A stretch of 64,000 nucleotides of DNA from Asterochloris sp. CNOR1 (GCA_963969365.1 OZ017758.1:2170001-2234000), one strand, 5' to 3'. Counted from the first letter of the stretch, positions 1-13,550 are shown. The notes: generated by a model from the letters alone, not told the origin. A program made the numbers and translations.

Positions 1-3000
1 TGACAGCTGCCAAGCTCACCCTGTAGGGTCCGTCCACCTCAAACTCTATGGACATCTCGCTGCTGGTCTTGTAGATGCGCCGCTCCGCATCCACCAGGGT
101 CTCGTACTGGTCATTGGTGTTGTGCTCGGCCACCATCACGTTCAGCATCACGCAGGGGTAAGAGATCTTGAGGGGCTTGCCGTCTTTCTTGGTGAACTGC
201 AGGGCCATTTGCACTGGATCTGCCTTTTTCCACGAACAATATGTTGAGGGACAAGGGCAGTCTTGGCTGATGTGCTTTTGTGGCCTGCGTGTGTGAGCCA
301 CAGTTTGAGGATGAGCGCTGTGCAATGATGGCTGCCTGCCATGCAAAAAAGGCCTGATGGACCAAAACATGTAACAAGAGCCCTTCAGGGGCGGCCGTGC
401 CTCCTGAGACAGGAAGCACAGCATTGTCTCTCAGCTAATGATGCAAGCAGCACTTGCAGCACGCAGGGTAGCAAAGAGGAGCAGCTGAGCAGGTTTGCCT
501 GGGGTACAGCCATCTTTGTGGAGCTTTGCCTGCAAGGCAATGATGGGCACCACGTGCTGCAGGTAATCATTCAAGTCTGCTGCATGCCTTGAAGTTCTCC
601 GGGAAGCTGCCAGGCAGGGCACACCAGATGCCATCCGTGTCCAGCTCCAGGGGCATGCCCAGCTGCTCCACCAGCTTGTTGGCACGCTGCACATCAGGGC
701 AGGTGATCGTTAACTGCCAGGATCTGGCTGTGCTGCAGGGTGCAGCCCATCACAGGCGCTGGGATTTGGCCATTTGGTGACCCACTGTACAGTATGTTCA
801 TGTGGTGAGCCTCTGCCGCATGCAGTGTAGGCTGCAGTGCACATGCAACATTGAAAGCCCAAGCAGCTGCATGAGGTCATGCTCAGCAGGAGTGTTGAAT
901 TTCTTGGCCGCAGACCGCTCACCCTTCAGTCACATGTAAGGACCATTTGCAAGTCTGAACCCCCCTGACATAGGCACCTGTGAGGGTGACCATACATGCT
1001 TCAGGAGCATACAGGTACCAAAAGATGCAACCTTGCCATGCATCCCTGCTTTACCTGTATAATCTGGGCCCCAGTGTAGGTGACAACCCCAGCCATCTCC
1101 ATGCTGTACCAGCGCGCACCCCTGCGCATGACGTACCCATAGAAGCTATTCAGGATGCACTTGTGGGCCAGCTGCAAGCTGTCGTACAGGACCACCATGT
1201 CAGCTGCCTCCTGCACTGCCAATGGGTTGGCTGCGGCCTGCAGCAGAGAAGCAGGGAAGCTCTAGTTGCTCAAGATGATCGAGAGCTGCTGGCATGTAGG
1301 CTGCCTGCTGAAGACCCAGCATCAGTTGCAGGCTGCGCTACTTGATGGGCTGAATAGAAGCTGGGGAAGCGCGGGGATGGCACGGGCAGACACCCAGATC
1401 AATTTGCATGTTCACAGGACCTTGTCAAAGCCAGCCTAGGGTTGCTGGCTCACGTCAATGCCATGCCCAGCGCACGTACAACCTGCAGGTTGGCCTCGCA
1501 TCAGACCACGCCGACAATGTGCAGGTGGGCCTTGTAATTGTGCGATAGAATGCCAGGCACGGCAGCATAGAACTTCAAATCACCCCTCGCCAAGCCCAGG
1601 TCCTCCGACCTGCCCTACATGTCTTGATCATCTGCAGAACTTCTCTGGGCTGCTACCAGGCCTCGCCGTGTGACACAGCCATGCCAATAGGGCTGCTCAG
1701 CCCTTCACCAGGTCCTGATGCTTTGCCAAAACGCCTTTGAGCCGGCAGCTGCATGATGCACCTGCCCCCTGACACATCCACTACCCCTGCCAGTCTGCCC
1801 CCAGCCCTTGCTACGTCGCGCACTCACCCGTGCTTCATCCAGCTTTCCCTTCCACTTCTTGTTGAGCCCCTTGTACTCGTAGCGCCGGTCTCTGAAGGCC
1901 CGCACTGTGCCCACATAGAAGTCATTTTCCCGCATGCAGATGCCTGCCTCCCGTGTCTCACACACAGGCTTGTCCAGCACCCGCTTGTACACCTACAGGC
2001 AGTGAGGTGTGTACAGGTCAGATTTCTGCAGATCAAGGCACCTGAATCTTTCCAACACCCAATATTGCACCTGCGGTTTTTGAGGTAGCACAATGTCAGA
2101 GGTGTGCCGAGCATTGCACTTGAGACAGTCTGACACCCATCTGTGCACACAAGCTTGATGCAGCGTGCGATGCTACCACCACAGAACAAGAAGTTGCAAG
2201 CAAAGCCGCTGCTTGCCTTCTGGGTGTATTTCTTCAGCCTCTCCTTCAGCATCTTGGCCTGCTCCTCAGCTGGCAGGTCCGTGAAGAATCTGCAGAAGGA
2301 TATAAGAATTCTGCAAACGACAAATCGAATGGCAGCTGAGCAGTTACTGCTGTGCAGCAGGCTCAAACATTCCAATTCAGGTAAAGAGACGCCATGATGA
2401 AAATCCGCTCTGACCTTGCCACAGTCAAAGGGGCCAGCACGAACATGTCACCTGGCTGACGGACCAGGTCCAGTGTTAGTTTGCGGCCTGAGTGAACCCA
2501 GGCATGTCACCTGGCAGGCTCTTCGGGCCAAGACCCCACGCAAGGAGAAGTGCTTCAGGGCACAAAGACCCAGAGCAAGTTTAGCACCTCACCTGCCAGC
2601 CTGTCCAGGAGCAGCTGTCTGCCCGGACCATGCATGCAATCAGCAGCAAACAGAACAATTAAGCAAAATAGCGTACCTTGCACCTGGTCAGGGCCGGCAG
2701 AGGCCACTGAGTCCTTGGAGAGCTGGTGCTTGGCGATGCAGTGTGGTTGGCAGTACAGCGCCTCACCTGGCTGGCTGGTCAGGGGCAGCAGGTGCCACCA
2801 CCTCGCTAGCCAGCTGGTTCTTGATGCTGTTATACTCAGCCACATTGGAGGCGAAGTGCTCCCCCCGCCAGACCCAGTCCATCTTGCGCAGGCACGTCTT
2901 GCCCGGCCTGTTGAAGTCGCAGGCTGCACAATTCTCATCTGTGACAATGGCTGACGGCTGCAGCCTGCAAGTGCGCACTAACCCATTTGGAGGCTGCTGG

Positions 3001-6000
3001 GGCTAAGCTGTGCCTGAGATGTCATTTGGGGACACCAGCGAATCTGCTTTTTCATACGCAGATAGGTCAGGCAAGATTTCAGGCTGCAGGCTCACTGCCA
3101 CAAGATATGCAATCTGTCCATGACCTGGCATCCTCTGCAGCTGCTGCATGAACTGGAAGCCAGTGCATGGCACCAGCAGTGTGCAGCCGCAGTGGCACCA
3201 GAGCTGCCTAAGGTGATGAAATGGATGCCGAGGCTGCAGCATGGAGCGAACTGCTTGCTTGACCTAGCCCTGCACACTTGCAGATGCAGCAGGATGAGAC
3301 CAGTCCAGCACCGGCTTGTGCTCTACCTGTTTGTCAGGATGATGTTGGGGTACATGGCGGCCACATCCAGGTGATAGATCAGGGGGCACTCCTCCCGATT
3401 TGGGGTGTCCCGCAAAGCCTGCAGCTGTGTCCTGATCTCTTCTCTCACCTGCAGCATGGCAGTGCCTTGCCAAGGCATGTCACTTACGCACATGCATGCA
3501 TCGACAATAGACACAGTATGCTCTGGCTGCCTGGCTATGCTGCATGTTGCACAGCAGCACGTGCAGTCATCAACTGACTGCATAAAGAGCAGGCCATGAA
3601 AGCTGCAGCTGGTCCTTGTCAGAAGCAGCTAGGCCGGGCTTTTCTTCCCGGCTCCAAGCACCTAATGATTTCCATCTTGCACATTTCTGACATGATGGTG
3701 CTTCAGACAAATGCCTACAGGTTTCCAGAAGCTGTCCCCAGGGTGGATATGCAGTAAGCAGCCAGCCCACCTCTTGGCCGATGCCAGCATCGGTCTGCAG
3801 AAGCCTGAGCTCACCTGTTCGTAGTCAGCCACGTCCTCCAGCGGCGTCTTGCACTCCACAGAGATGGCATACTCCAAGTCACGGTCCAGCTTGTCCATCA
3901 GGGCCTGCAGAGCATGAACAGAGGCTTGCCAGTGCTGCTTGTCATGCATAGCCGTTTGTGTATGGAGCATGAATTGGTGATGTGTGGAGGGTAACACGCC
4001 GTGGCAAGGCATTGGTGCTGTGAGGGTGCGCGAGTGGCTTCTGCTACACAGCATTGGGAGGGCTGCACAGTTCGGCGCGAATCAGCTTGAAAAAGCTGCA
4101 GTAACGTCACACCTCTGCTCCGGGCTGCTCAGCGCGTCAATGGCGCGACAATAAAGAGGTCACCTGGCTTTGACAAGGAGTGCTTGCTCTGAGGCTGTCA
4201 GGCCTGCTGTGCTGTAAGATGTGGGCCCAGATCAAGAGGGCAGGCAGATAAGCGCAGACTGCGCAGCATAGCAAGCACTGATATGTGCTCAGAGCATGCT
4301 TGTACTGGGGCGTGTGGCCAAGATTGCCACAAGCACACAGGATACATTGCTGGCATTGATCTCTGCCAATCCACATGCAGCGCACCTGATAGGCAGCCGG
4401 CTTGCACTTGAAGCGCGTGGGCAGGTCTGCCCTGAACACCCCTGACTCAATGGCCTCCACTTTGCCCCCGATGTAGGTCTCGCTCTCCAACAGGTGGCCC
4501 TTGTATACGCTCTCTGTCAAGCTGGTGTGCTTGTTGGGGCACACGATGTTGGCCTGTAGAGCAAGGGTGGCTCTTGGGCAGGTAATGCTGACAAAGTGAA
4601 GGCAATGCAGGTTCACCCTACACAGCCGTGTAGGCAGGCTTGCAAGGTTCCTAGCAGGCAACTCTGGCCTGTAGAGTCAACAGGTTGTTCTCTGCTGAGG
4701 CTGGCTGTACCTCACTCACTCTCATCTATCTGGGCAGCTGGCACCCAGGGTTCAGGGCTATGGTCAGCACTTGTGCCCAGGGTCCAACCCTTGCTGTCTC
4801 CCCAACGTCTGGAAGTGTTGTCACTCTGGGAACCTCCTCTGCTAGGGTGGCAACGGCGCTGGCAGATGCATATCATGACCAACGAGGCTGAGGAGTGTCT
4901 CCTCCAGACACCTCTCAAAAATGCTGTGGTGTGGCTTGGGCCACTGTGCAGCAGACCTGGGCTGCAGATGCTGTGGGCCGAGCAGGCACTCGCGCCAGCA
5001 AGCGGCCCACCTGGAAGGCCTGCACCATCAGCAGCACCTCGCACAGCGTGCCGGACCCCTTGCGGAGCACCTCGTCGGGCGGCATGGGGATGATGGTGGA
5101 CAGGGAGAAGATGAAGGGGTGGATGTAGGTCATGTACAGGTAGTAGGTCGACACTGCACCAGGTGAGCATGGTCGAGGAAGGGTGTGGAACATGCAGGGG
5201 ACGGTGCTGCCAGATGGACACTGCATGGCCGGCAAGTGTCAACAAAGCAGCGCAAGCCCCTCAGCACCGGTCTCGCGGGCGCGCTGCATGATGGAGGTGA
5301 GGTGGCAAGGCTGTGCTGCATATGTCTGCCAGCTTTTTGTGATAAGGCAGGGGAAGGGCCAGCTGCCGTGGGCGGGCCACACACAACAGCCTCAGCTTAG
5401 CAGCAGGCGATGACTGCAGGGCCAGCAGAAGCTTGATGTGCGAGGCTGTGACTTTGTGGTGCTTCACATGTGAAGCCCCAGCAGGAGAAGCTGCAGTGTC
5501 CAGGGAGAAGCAGGCCGCCTTCAAAGGATGGCCCTGACTTTGGAATGGAAGTGCAGGCTGAGTAGCCCATGCACAGAGTCTGCCTTGCTGCTGTAGGTCA
5601 GCTCGCTACCAAGCAACTGTGGCAGGGCTTCAGCAATATTGCAGCCAGTGTGCCCATGCAGGGGGGGGGGGGGGGGGGGAGGAGGCAAGGCAGCATGCAG
5701 CAGCTTGCCTGCATCTGAGACTGAGTAGGAGGCCATGTGCTGGGGCTGCTCAGCTGCAAAGCGTAGCATGTCCTCAGGGTGCACCTCCACAGGGTCATAG
5801 CCCAGTTTGGCCTTGGTCACAGCCTGCAGCAAGACTGGCAGCCACCTGAGCAAGGGCACAGCTTGCGACAACAGGCACTGGGAAGGCAGGACGGCTGCAA
5901 TGGCCAGGAGCCCCAGCTGAGGCTGGGCGCGATCCTCACAACCGCATGCTGCTCAGGCATGCAGTACCTGGCACACCATGCTGGGTACCAGGCTGTGTCT

Positions 6001-9000
6001 CCTGTCCCCCGAAAACTTGTTGGCATGCTCACCTTCAGGCCTCTGCTGCCCTGGGGAAGGTATGAGTCACGGTTGACCCAGTGCATACAGTCCATGTGCA
6101 CAGCAAACCTGCAGCAGCAGCGGCTTGTTCAGCTGCAGCGACCCCAGCATGCAGGCAGGCAAAGGCCTGACGGGGGATGCACCTCACTCTGCCTGGAAGC
6201 ACCTCATCACTTTGCTGCCGTCCGGCCCATCGGCTCAGCACGACCCCCTGCTCAAGCCAGCTTGGTCTAGCCAGCTTGGTCTAGCCAGCCACCTAAAGCA
6301 GGACAGCACCCACCTGCTGAGGCAGCTGTTGTCCTTGGTCATGGCAAAGCCAATCTCCCGTGCCATGTCCATCCCGTGCTTGCTGGCACGCGTCTCTATG
6401 AAGGGCCAATCGAAGAAGTCGCCATTGTAAGTCACGTACAGTGCAGGCTTTGCCTGCAGGGAGGAAATCCTGGCTGAGCTGATCATAAGGACAGAGTCTT
6501 ATGTGAGTGTTGGTGGACAGAGCATCACGAAGCTACCAGCTGACCATGCTGCAGGGGCACTCTTGCCACACGCATGCTGATGCTGATTGAGCTGTGCAGC
6601 AGCCTAGATGAGAAGGACTTACTGCAAGAGGCAATCACTCTGCCTTTGGCTTGCAGTCACTGGATGAGGACGTGCACTTAACACGGCTGCCAAGCTCTGG
6701 CTCTGCCACAACGCCTCCCCAGCACAATGTCATGCTGAGACAGCAGCTGAAGGTCGAGCAGCTAAAAGGTAGTAAGGTGCTGCTGTGTAGCCCACCTCAC
6801 GCATGTGGTCAAACCAGCGACGCAGGACTGCCACCTCATTGGCCTCATTCCACACAATGAATGGCCCTGCACAGGACAGAGGCCTGTTTACCAGCATCCA
6901 CCACTATCACTGAGCCTCATATCAATCTTATGCTCTGCCACGGGCCCAGGACACCTACATGCTCCAAAACAGATTCACACAACCATAGAGGTGCATGAGG
7001 AGCCTTGCCAAACCCTCTATCATCAGCCTCTATCATCAACCTCAGACAGGCAGTGTCCACTGGATAGCAGGCCAGGCCCACCCTCGAATTCTGGCTTGGG
7101 CGTGTACTCAAAGTCCTCAATATCCAGCGAGACTACCTCCCTGTTGACGATGAGGTAGCCCTGCTTGTCCAGCATATATGAAATCATGAACACCTGTGGC
7201 CGCAGGGGGAGCCCTTTGATGTCAACACCAGGACATGCATGCAGCTTCTCTGGTGTGCAAGCCAGGCGCCGGCCAGGCAAACAACTGGCAGCAGGTGAGG
7301 TGGAGCTGTGTTGGCCTCAGTTTCGCTTGATGTGCGCTGCTGGAATGTACTCATGTTGCAGGCTAGGTGGAGGTCTAGCGAGCAGCTGGTGGCACTCCAG
7401 GCCGTCTTGCACTTGTAAAAGTCCATTTGTACATCTGAACGGTGCTTGTGAGGTAGACTGTGTATTGACCCCTGGGTGACAGAGCAATGCTACTGGGCAG
7501 GTGCTGAAAGTCAAGAGAGAGCACAGCAGCTCGGCACTGGCAAGACTGGCACTGGAAGGGAGCCGTGAGGAGCAGGTTGTGCTGCACTGGTTCCCACCTG
7601 ATCAAACTCTGCGTTGGGGAACTGCAGGGGCAGCTTGGTGGTCTCGATATCAAACGCGCAGATGCGGGGCTCAGCGCGCTGCAACAGATCTGTCCTCTGC
7701 TCCAGAGACACCTTGCCTCCCTTCAGGAAGCAAAGTGCACCTCAGCGAGCGCTAGCAGTCATTGTGTCTGACAATTTCTCACCATCCAGGATGAACCTCG
7801 CCCGGCTGGGAGCCAGGCAAGTTGTCAATGGCTGAGCGCATGCCTGGCAGAGCACTGCACATAGCAAGCCACCCCACTTTGACATGATGGCCAGCAGCAG
7901 CAGCCTGAGCATGATGTATTGCTGGCTGTCTGCTGGTTGTGCTGGACTTGGACTTGGGCCAAGCTCAGCTGTGCTCTGCAGAGGTCATGGTCTGGACTGT
8001 GACGGCGCAACAAGGGATGCAGTGTGTATGGTAATACCATATAAGCACTTGTCATGCAGCTGTGACTCACCAGGGCCTTCACTGTGAACCAGTGCCCGCA
8101 GCGGATGTTACAGTCTATGCAGAAGCGGATGTGGTAGGGCACATCGTACTCCCTCATGTCGACTATTGCCTCAACCGCATCCTGTACCGCAAGAGTCCCA
8201 GCGGCCTTGCAGCTACAGACAGGTTGGTCAGCAGCGATAGCACCTTGCACAGCGCAAAGGCATGGCCAGTCTTCCAGCTGTGGTGGGTGTCACAGGCTGG
8301 GGTGGCTGTGACAGGCTGCTCATTTGCCAAGAAGTGCATGGCCTGGACATGCTTGAGACAAAGACGAATGGCTGCTGTGCTCAGAGCACCGCGATGCAGG
8401 TGTGTTCCCCATGAGCTGGACGTCCTTCTGTGTGCAGGACTGCAGCATATGCCCACATGCCCTCAGTTCTGCAACGTCACACTGCTGAATACGCAGTGAC
8501 AGGCCTGCTGACCTGCATCCTGACTGTGCTGCTCAGCTCCTGCCGGGCAAAGGCAGCGTAGGCGTCAGTGGCGCTGCCCTTCCCCTTGTTGCGCTGCACA
8601 AGGGGCTGCACCTCCCGCTTCACATCCATCAGCTGCTGCACATTCCAGAAGCTGACACGTAGCAGCTTGCGCTTCAGGCCTGCCAGGTGGTTCTTCTGTA
8701 GGGCAGTGGACGGACTGGACTAAGAAGGCAGTGAAAGCCAGTCCCAGGCATCATCATCTGAACCATATTCCCCTGTGAGTGGCAGCAGCATGTGCTTTGG
8801 GCAAGCCAGGTTGGTGCCCTGCAGGGCATGACAGGGAGTGGTGGAAGAAGTGACATGGCCCCTGACAGCACTGCATCCCATGCCAGGAGGACCTTGTCTG
8901 CTGAGATGCTTCTTCAAGAGGCTCCCGACAGCTCTGCTGCACTTGAGCGGCTGCTACCATGTCCCCTGTGGCGGCGTACTTGTAGGCTATACGCTTGCTG

Positions 9001-11175
9001 GGCAAAGTGCTGTGCTTCTTCCCAGTCAGCACAGCAGCACACCAGGTGCAGCCACGTGCCCACAGAGGTTCACAGCGCCCATTTTGCTGGGCCCAGTGCT
9101 GTGCCGCTTCCTGGAAGCAGTGCAGCAGCAGACCAGGCGCAGCATCATGCACAACCTGAGGTGCCCATAACCACATCCAGGTTCATCACCAACCACTGCT
9201 CATATTCTGGCAACACACTGACAAAGGCTTGCCAGACAGCTGTGGATATCGTGTCGCCTGGCCACACTGGCACCAAGCATTTCCATTCTCACACCCAATA
9301 CCAAACATATGCTGCTGACTTGCAGCAATTTGCAAGGCTCCTGCACGGCCATGCTTCGCCACGGTGTACGGCCATTCCTGCAGAGCTTGACAGAGCCCGC
9401 TGTCCAGCTTCACCCACAGAGCTTCAAACAGCTCCTTACGAGTTCAAGGTTCTCCACCAGACCACCTCCATGTTGTGCAGATGCTGCTCACATTTTGTGC
9501 AAAAGCAGCCCAGGCACAGCAGCATAACACTTGAAGCTTCACAGCCTCCCTCGCCAGGTCCGGGTCCTCCACCAGACCTCCTCCATGTTCTGCAGATGGG
9601 CTTTGTAGTAGGCACAGCAGCATGCTTCACACAAACCCTTACCAGGTCCAGGTCCTCCCGCCAAACCACCTCAACATCCTGAAGGTTGGCCTCATACTTG
9701 CGCCGCAGGTACCCCTCCACCTCGCGCTCCATTTCGTCCTGCAGCAGCGCCGAAGCAGCAAACTGAGGGACCGAGGTCCAGCAAGGGAGCCACGTCTTTG
9801 CTGAGTCGCCCATGTATGCTGCACAGTGCCTGAAAAGGAGCTGACCTTGGCTGGCAATCAAACGCTCTCTCCATGTTGCCTTGCAGCGGCACCCAAGTCA
9901 TTTGTGATGTACAACGGCTATTACAATGTTAGCCTGGGGGCACACGCTGTCCAGCATTGCCCCTGAGCAGACAAACAGGGCAGACAGGGGTAGCAGCCGC
10001 TGTTGACCCTGTACCTAAACGACGGTCCTGTACAGCTGCAGAAGCCAACAGCCCCTGCAGCAGTCCGCTAATTCTTTGCCTTTTGGCTCCGTGCTGCCTT
10101 GTGCACCTGTACTGCAACCTGCGGGTAGCCCATGTGTTGCAGCCCACCTTGACTTGGAGGTAGAAGTAGGGGGCATAGGGGATCTGCGCCTTGAACATGG
10201 TCCCATCCTGCAGGCCAGGAGAGGGGTTGAGTGCAGCGCAGCTGCAGGTCCCTGACGCTGTGCACTGGCTGGCCGCACACGTGCACCTCAGACCTCCAAC
10301 AGGATGGGCTGGGAAGGTTTGTTAGCACAGGCAGTGCATGCCGGCAGCACCAACACAGCTGCTTGAGCCCCACCTGGCACATGAAGTAGCAGCTGACTGC
10401 ACTGAGCACCTGCCCGGACTCCTTGTCATCCAGTGAGGTCTGCAGAGGGCAACATCTCAAGCATGTTCTTATCCAGCTTCCCAGAGTAGCTTGACCACAG
10501 TGGAGCCAGGCAAGCTTGCTTCCAGGAAGGAGAGGGCAATGGCAAACAAGACCCAGAAGCAGGAACAGGAGGATGCCATTGGTATTTTAGCAGCAGGCCT
10601 CTTCTAGCTGGCTGGTTCCAGGTCTTGTGGGCATGCCAGCTGAGGCAGCGCTCCTGTCCAAACACACTTATAAGCATTGGTCCCTGCATTTCCCCTGCGG
10701 CTGTGTCTGGGGGGGCGACCCTCACTGTGACAACATTCATGAGCCACCCCAGCCGGTCCTCCCCCTCCTTGAACAGAGGGAAGCCCAGCTCAGCCTCCAG
10801 TGCATGGTCGTCTTCCTTGGCAGCCTGCAGAGCGCGTGACACAGTCTGCTCCTGTCTGGCCAGTGCTCAGCTTTGCCCACATGGGCACTGGCAGTGGGGC
10901 TAGAGACGAGCACCCAACAGCACAGGTGGCAGCTTAGGGCCTCTGCAGGCAGCATGCAGGTGGCACATGCTGTATCTGCCAGGTTTCTTTTGAAGCCCAC
11001 AAGCGGCTTCGCGCTGGCAGCATCCTGCTCTGTGACAGACCATTCAGTGCAGTGCTGGCAAACCTTGGTGAAGGAGCTGCTGCCACCATCTCCCCCATTC
11101 TCGCTTTTGTGCCCAAAGTAGTTGGCATTGAGGGGCTTCCGGCCACGGCCTCTGCCCCTGCCTCTTCCCCTGCAC
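1..11175 (-). CDS. POLE: DNA polymerase epsilon catalytic subunit, N-terminal two-fifths (3' end off window)
   Basis: Leading-strand replicative polymerase with 3'-5' proofreading, acting in the nucleus. About 23 exons read right to left. A Gly/Arg-rich N-terminal exon (about 11060-11175) is followed by [20 protein letters not shown] (about 10780), the B-family N-terminal domain ([10 protein letters not shown], about 10160) and [17 protein letters not shown] (about 8130). The exonuclease motifs are all present: Exo [11 protein letters not shown] (about 7660), Exo [14 protein letters not shown] (about 6420) and Exo III YSVSDA (about 5720). Polymerase motifs follow: [15 protein letters not shown] (about 3340); [15 protein letters not shown] (about 1150); [15 protein letters not shown] (about 630). 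The window edge cuts the gene just after [10 protein letters not shown], so thumb and C-terminal Zn/Fe-S region lie outside. All catalytic acidic residues I can check are intact. Two introns use GC donors (1993-2216 and 5154-5708). The initiator Met lies in an unresolved upstream exon. Plant and animal POLE give the same motif order, so family assignment is secure; exon edges are approximate. Confidence 0.97.
5661..5679. repeat. Poly-G tract of 19 bases in a POLE intron
   Basis: An uninterrupted G run (C on the coding strand) within the GC-AG intron 5154-5708, about 30 bp from its donor. Likely unstable and prone to assembly error; a shorter 11-base G run sits at about 23384-23394. Confidence 0.9.
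9430..9660 (-). repeat. Donor echoes of a POLE exon (about 98- and 115-bp spacing)
   Basis: A POLE exon ([15 protein letters not shown]) ends at 9653, GGACCTGGACCTG|GTAAGG. Copies continue downstream on the minus strand: CATCTGCAGAACATGGAGGA through GACCCGGACCTG|GCGAGG (boundary 9555), and CATCTGCACAACATGGAGGT through ACCTTGAACTC|GTAAGG (boundary 9440). The last copy keeps a perfect GTAAGG donor. Flanking tracts such as GCATGCTGCTGTGCCTACTA / GTTATGCTGCTGTGCCTGGG are also shared. Confidence 0.85.
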
Positions 11176-12331
11176 AGCGCAGCATAGCATGCTGCTGTGA
11201 GGCCATGCTAGACAACTGGGTGGCTGTCTGCACAGCACATCTGACACAACATCGAGCTCAGCACAAGGCTACCATGCCACACTCCCTCTCAAAGCCCAGA
11301 AAGGGCTTCAGGCATCACCTGGCCGCTCCTTCATGGCCAGTCGGTCCTCCACGGCCCACACGGCCTAGGAACCTATCTCTGGCCATCGCTCAGTGGAAGA
11401 GGAATGCAGATCTCATGTCTCGATTTCTCCTTATCGTAGCTGTGGGCCCACAGCTGGAGCAGCCCATTGTAGTAACCTCTGTCCTCCTACGGATGATGGG
11501 CTTGAAGACAGGTGAAGCACCTCCCAGCTGATGTCACCCTTTGTCTGCACTCTCTCATGTTCATGACACCTTGCTAGACAACCGTCTGATCTGGTTTGGT
11601 CTGCACATGTTGCAGGTGATGAGCTGGCAGGGCAGGCAGTCAATAACACCAACTGATTTGAAGCAAAGTAGGTGACAGCTGCAGCCCAGATAGGACTTGC
11701 GCAGGGACTGTTGAGAAGTCCTCAGTTCAGGTAGATGTGCCAAGCTTGTGGCAGCCCGTCTCCGCACCCCACATGTGTGAGAGTTAATGGCCCATGCAAG
11801 GCCATGTGCAAATGCCAAACCTGCAGCAGGCTGGCGCCCAGTTGGCTGCAAAGCTGCTTTCATTGGAGTTTCTGAATTAAGGCATTGTTGTTTACAGCAC
11901 ATGACCATCATGCTGTTAGACTGCCCCTGTGCATCATGCTGAAGCTCTGTCCAGCCTGCTGGCAGCTGCGGGCACTGCCATTGCGGGGTACTGCCATTCC
12001 TTGCACAGACACGCCTTCAACAGGCATAGAGGCATAGCAACAACCACCCAATCATACTTCACAAGAGCGGCAGCCATCATCAGGCATCTTCCTGGCCCAG
12101 CTCGTGGCAACAAGGTGCCTACTTTAGAGCCTGCTGAGGGCAGCATTGCACCGCCTGCTGCTGAGGAGCTGCTGCTGTCAGGTTGGCTGCAATTGATTAG
12201 GTCAAAGCGATTTCATGTCATGCTTGTCGCAAACATGAAGATCTCTGCAGCATGTCCATCGATGCTGGGCGCCCATCAACTGCCTCACCTGCAGCTGCCG
12301 GCACAGGCACGGCGATTCAGGCGCTCCGACA
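11176..12331. other. Divergent intergenic region plus unresolved POLE 5' exon(s)
   Basis: This stretch separates the POLE 5' end (leftward) from lumazine synthase (rightward). The first coding POLE exon I can place needs an upstream exon with an ATG, because its frame meets a stop shortly upstream without a Met. One candidate is the minus-strand ATG near 11336 followed by a GT donor, but this is not proven. The rest has no convincing coding signal or motif. It should carry the promoters of both genes. Confidence 0.4.
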
Positions 12332-13371
12332 ATGGCATGCACCATGCTGGTGAGGCAGCTGCAGCCTGAACTCGTTCTCCTGCCAGCATACCACCCAAGC
12401 ATCTGTGCTGCCGCAGCGCAGCAGGCAAACTCCCTTGACAGGACAGGCTGCAGAATGTGCCGGGCACAGCGGGGGCTGGTGGCGACTGCAGCCCTAATGA
12501 ATGGCCAGTATGTTGGCGATCTGACAGCAACTGGCATGAAGATTGGCATTGTGATTGGGCGCTTCAATGAGATTGTGACGCGTTCACTCCTAGATGGAGC
12601 CTTGGAGGCCTTCCAGCGGCATGGCTGCTCCAGAGATGACATTGAGGTGAGCAGCAGCATGTGCAGCTTGAACAGGCAAGCTGGGCGGCAGAGGAATTGG
12701 TGAGTTACGAACACTACATATATGGAGTGGCTGGTGAGATATGACCGCTTGATCCATCGAGTAGCTGAAGCACCTAGACTGCTGCAGGTCGCCTGGGTGC
12801 CTGGGAGCTTTGAGATTCCCCTCATAGCCAAGGCCATGGCTCGCAGCCAAAAGTACGATGCAATCTTGACCCTAGGAGCTGTGGTGAGGCCTGCTGCTGC
12901 TTCATGGTCACCCCTGCTGGGCAGCAGCCTGCAGGGCAGCCCACCGTGAGTGCTGCCATGCAGGTGCGGGGCTCAACCACCCACTATGAGGCTGTGGCCA
13001 ATGCTGCGGCTGGCGGGACGCTGTCAGCCAGCCAGGACTGCGGGGTCCCCATCATCTTTGGTGTGCTGACCACTGAGACCATGGAGCAGGCAAGCAGCCA
13101 GCATAAACTGTGTCCCGTGCACATCCCTGGCAGAGCGCCCAGCATGCTGTTCACCTGTGCATGCACTCCCCGACTGGCAGGACGCCCAGCACAAACAGAG
13201 GCGCTTTCCTGTGCCTGGTCTGCCAACACACCTTGCGAGCTGCAGGCTATGGACAGGGCAGGGGGCAAGCTGGGGAACAAGGGCGCAGAAACTGCCATCA
13301 CTGCCTTAGAGACAGCCAATGTACTGCGGGAGCTTCGAGATGCTGGCAAAGCGGCAGAGGCATGGTTTTGA
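12332..13371 (+). CDS. RIBH: 6,7-dimethyl-8-ribityllumazine synthase, chloroplast-targeted
   Basis: Penultimate enzyme of riboflavin synthesis: it condenses 5-amino-6-ribitylamino-uracil with 3,4-dihydroxy-2-butanone 4-phosphate to form lumazine. Four exons (12332-12646, 12788-12883, 12964-13089, 13246-13371) join in frame to 220 aa, the usual size for a plastid precursor. The first 50 or so residues are Ala/Arg/Ser-rich without acidic clusters, as in a transit peptide. Mature motifs follow in order: [37 protein letters not shown], a LTLGAVV loop, [30 protein letters not shown] and the C-terminal [12 protein letters not shown]. The ATG at 12332 gives a full transit peptide. Intron 3 has a GC donor (CAG|GCAAGC) and is exactly 52 codons long with no in-frame stop, so its retention would add an insert rather than truncate. 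The gene is head-to-head with POLE and tail-to-tail with the OSCA gene. Confidence 0.97.
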
Positions 13372-13550
13372 CCCAGTAGGGCTTTGATATCCATGTTTGC
13401 ACAACAGCTTGGGATCACTAAATGGGACAGTGTGAAATCTTCAAATGCATCTTCATGGAATTATGGTGGGCAGTCCAGTGCTGAGCAGCAGCCTCACTGA
13501 ACTCAAGCAGAACACTTGTATGAAATCAACAATCAGCAGACGGTGGGCAG

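Noticed and set aside
9430-9560. Extended coding reading of the POLE exon past 9653
   Set aside because: The frame stays open, but the sequence is an echo of the exon tail and does not match POLE, which continues with [16 protein letters not shown] from the exon near 8690.
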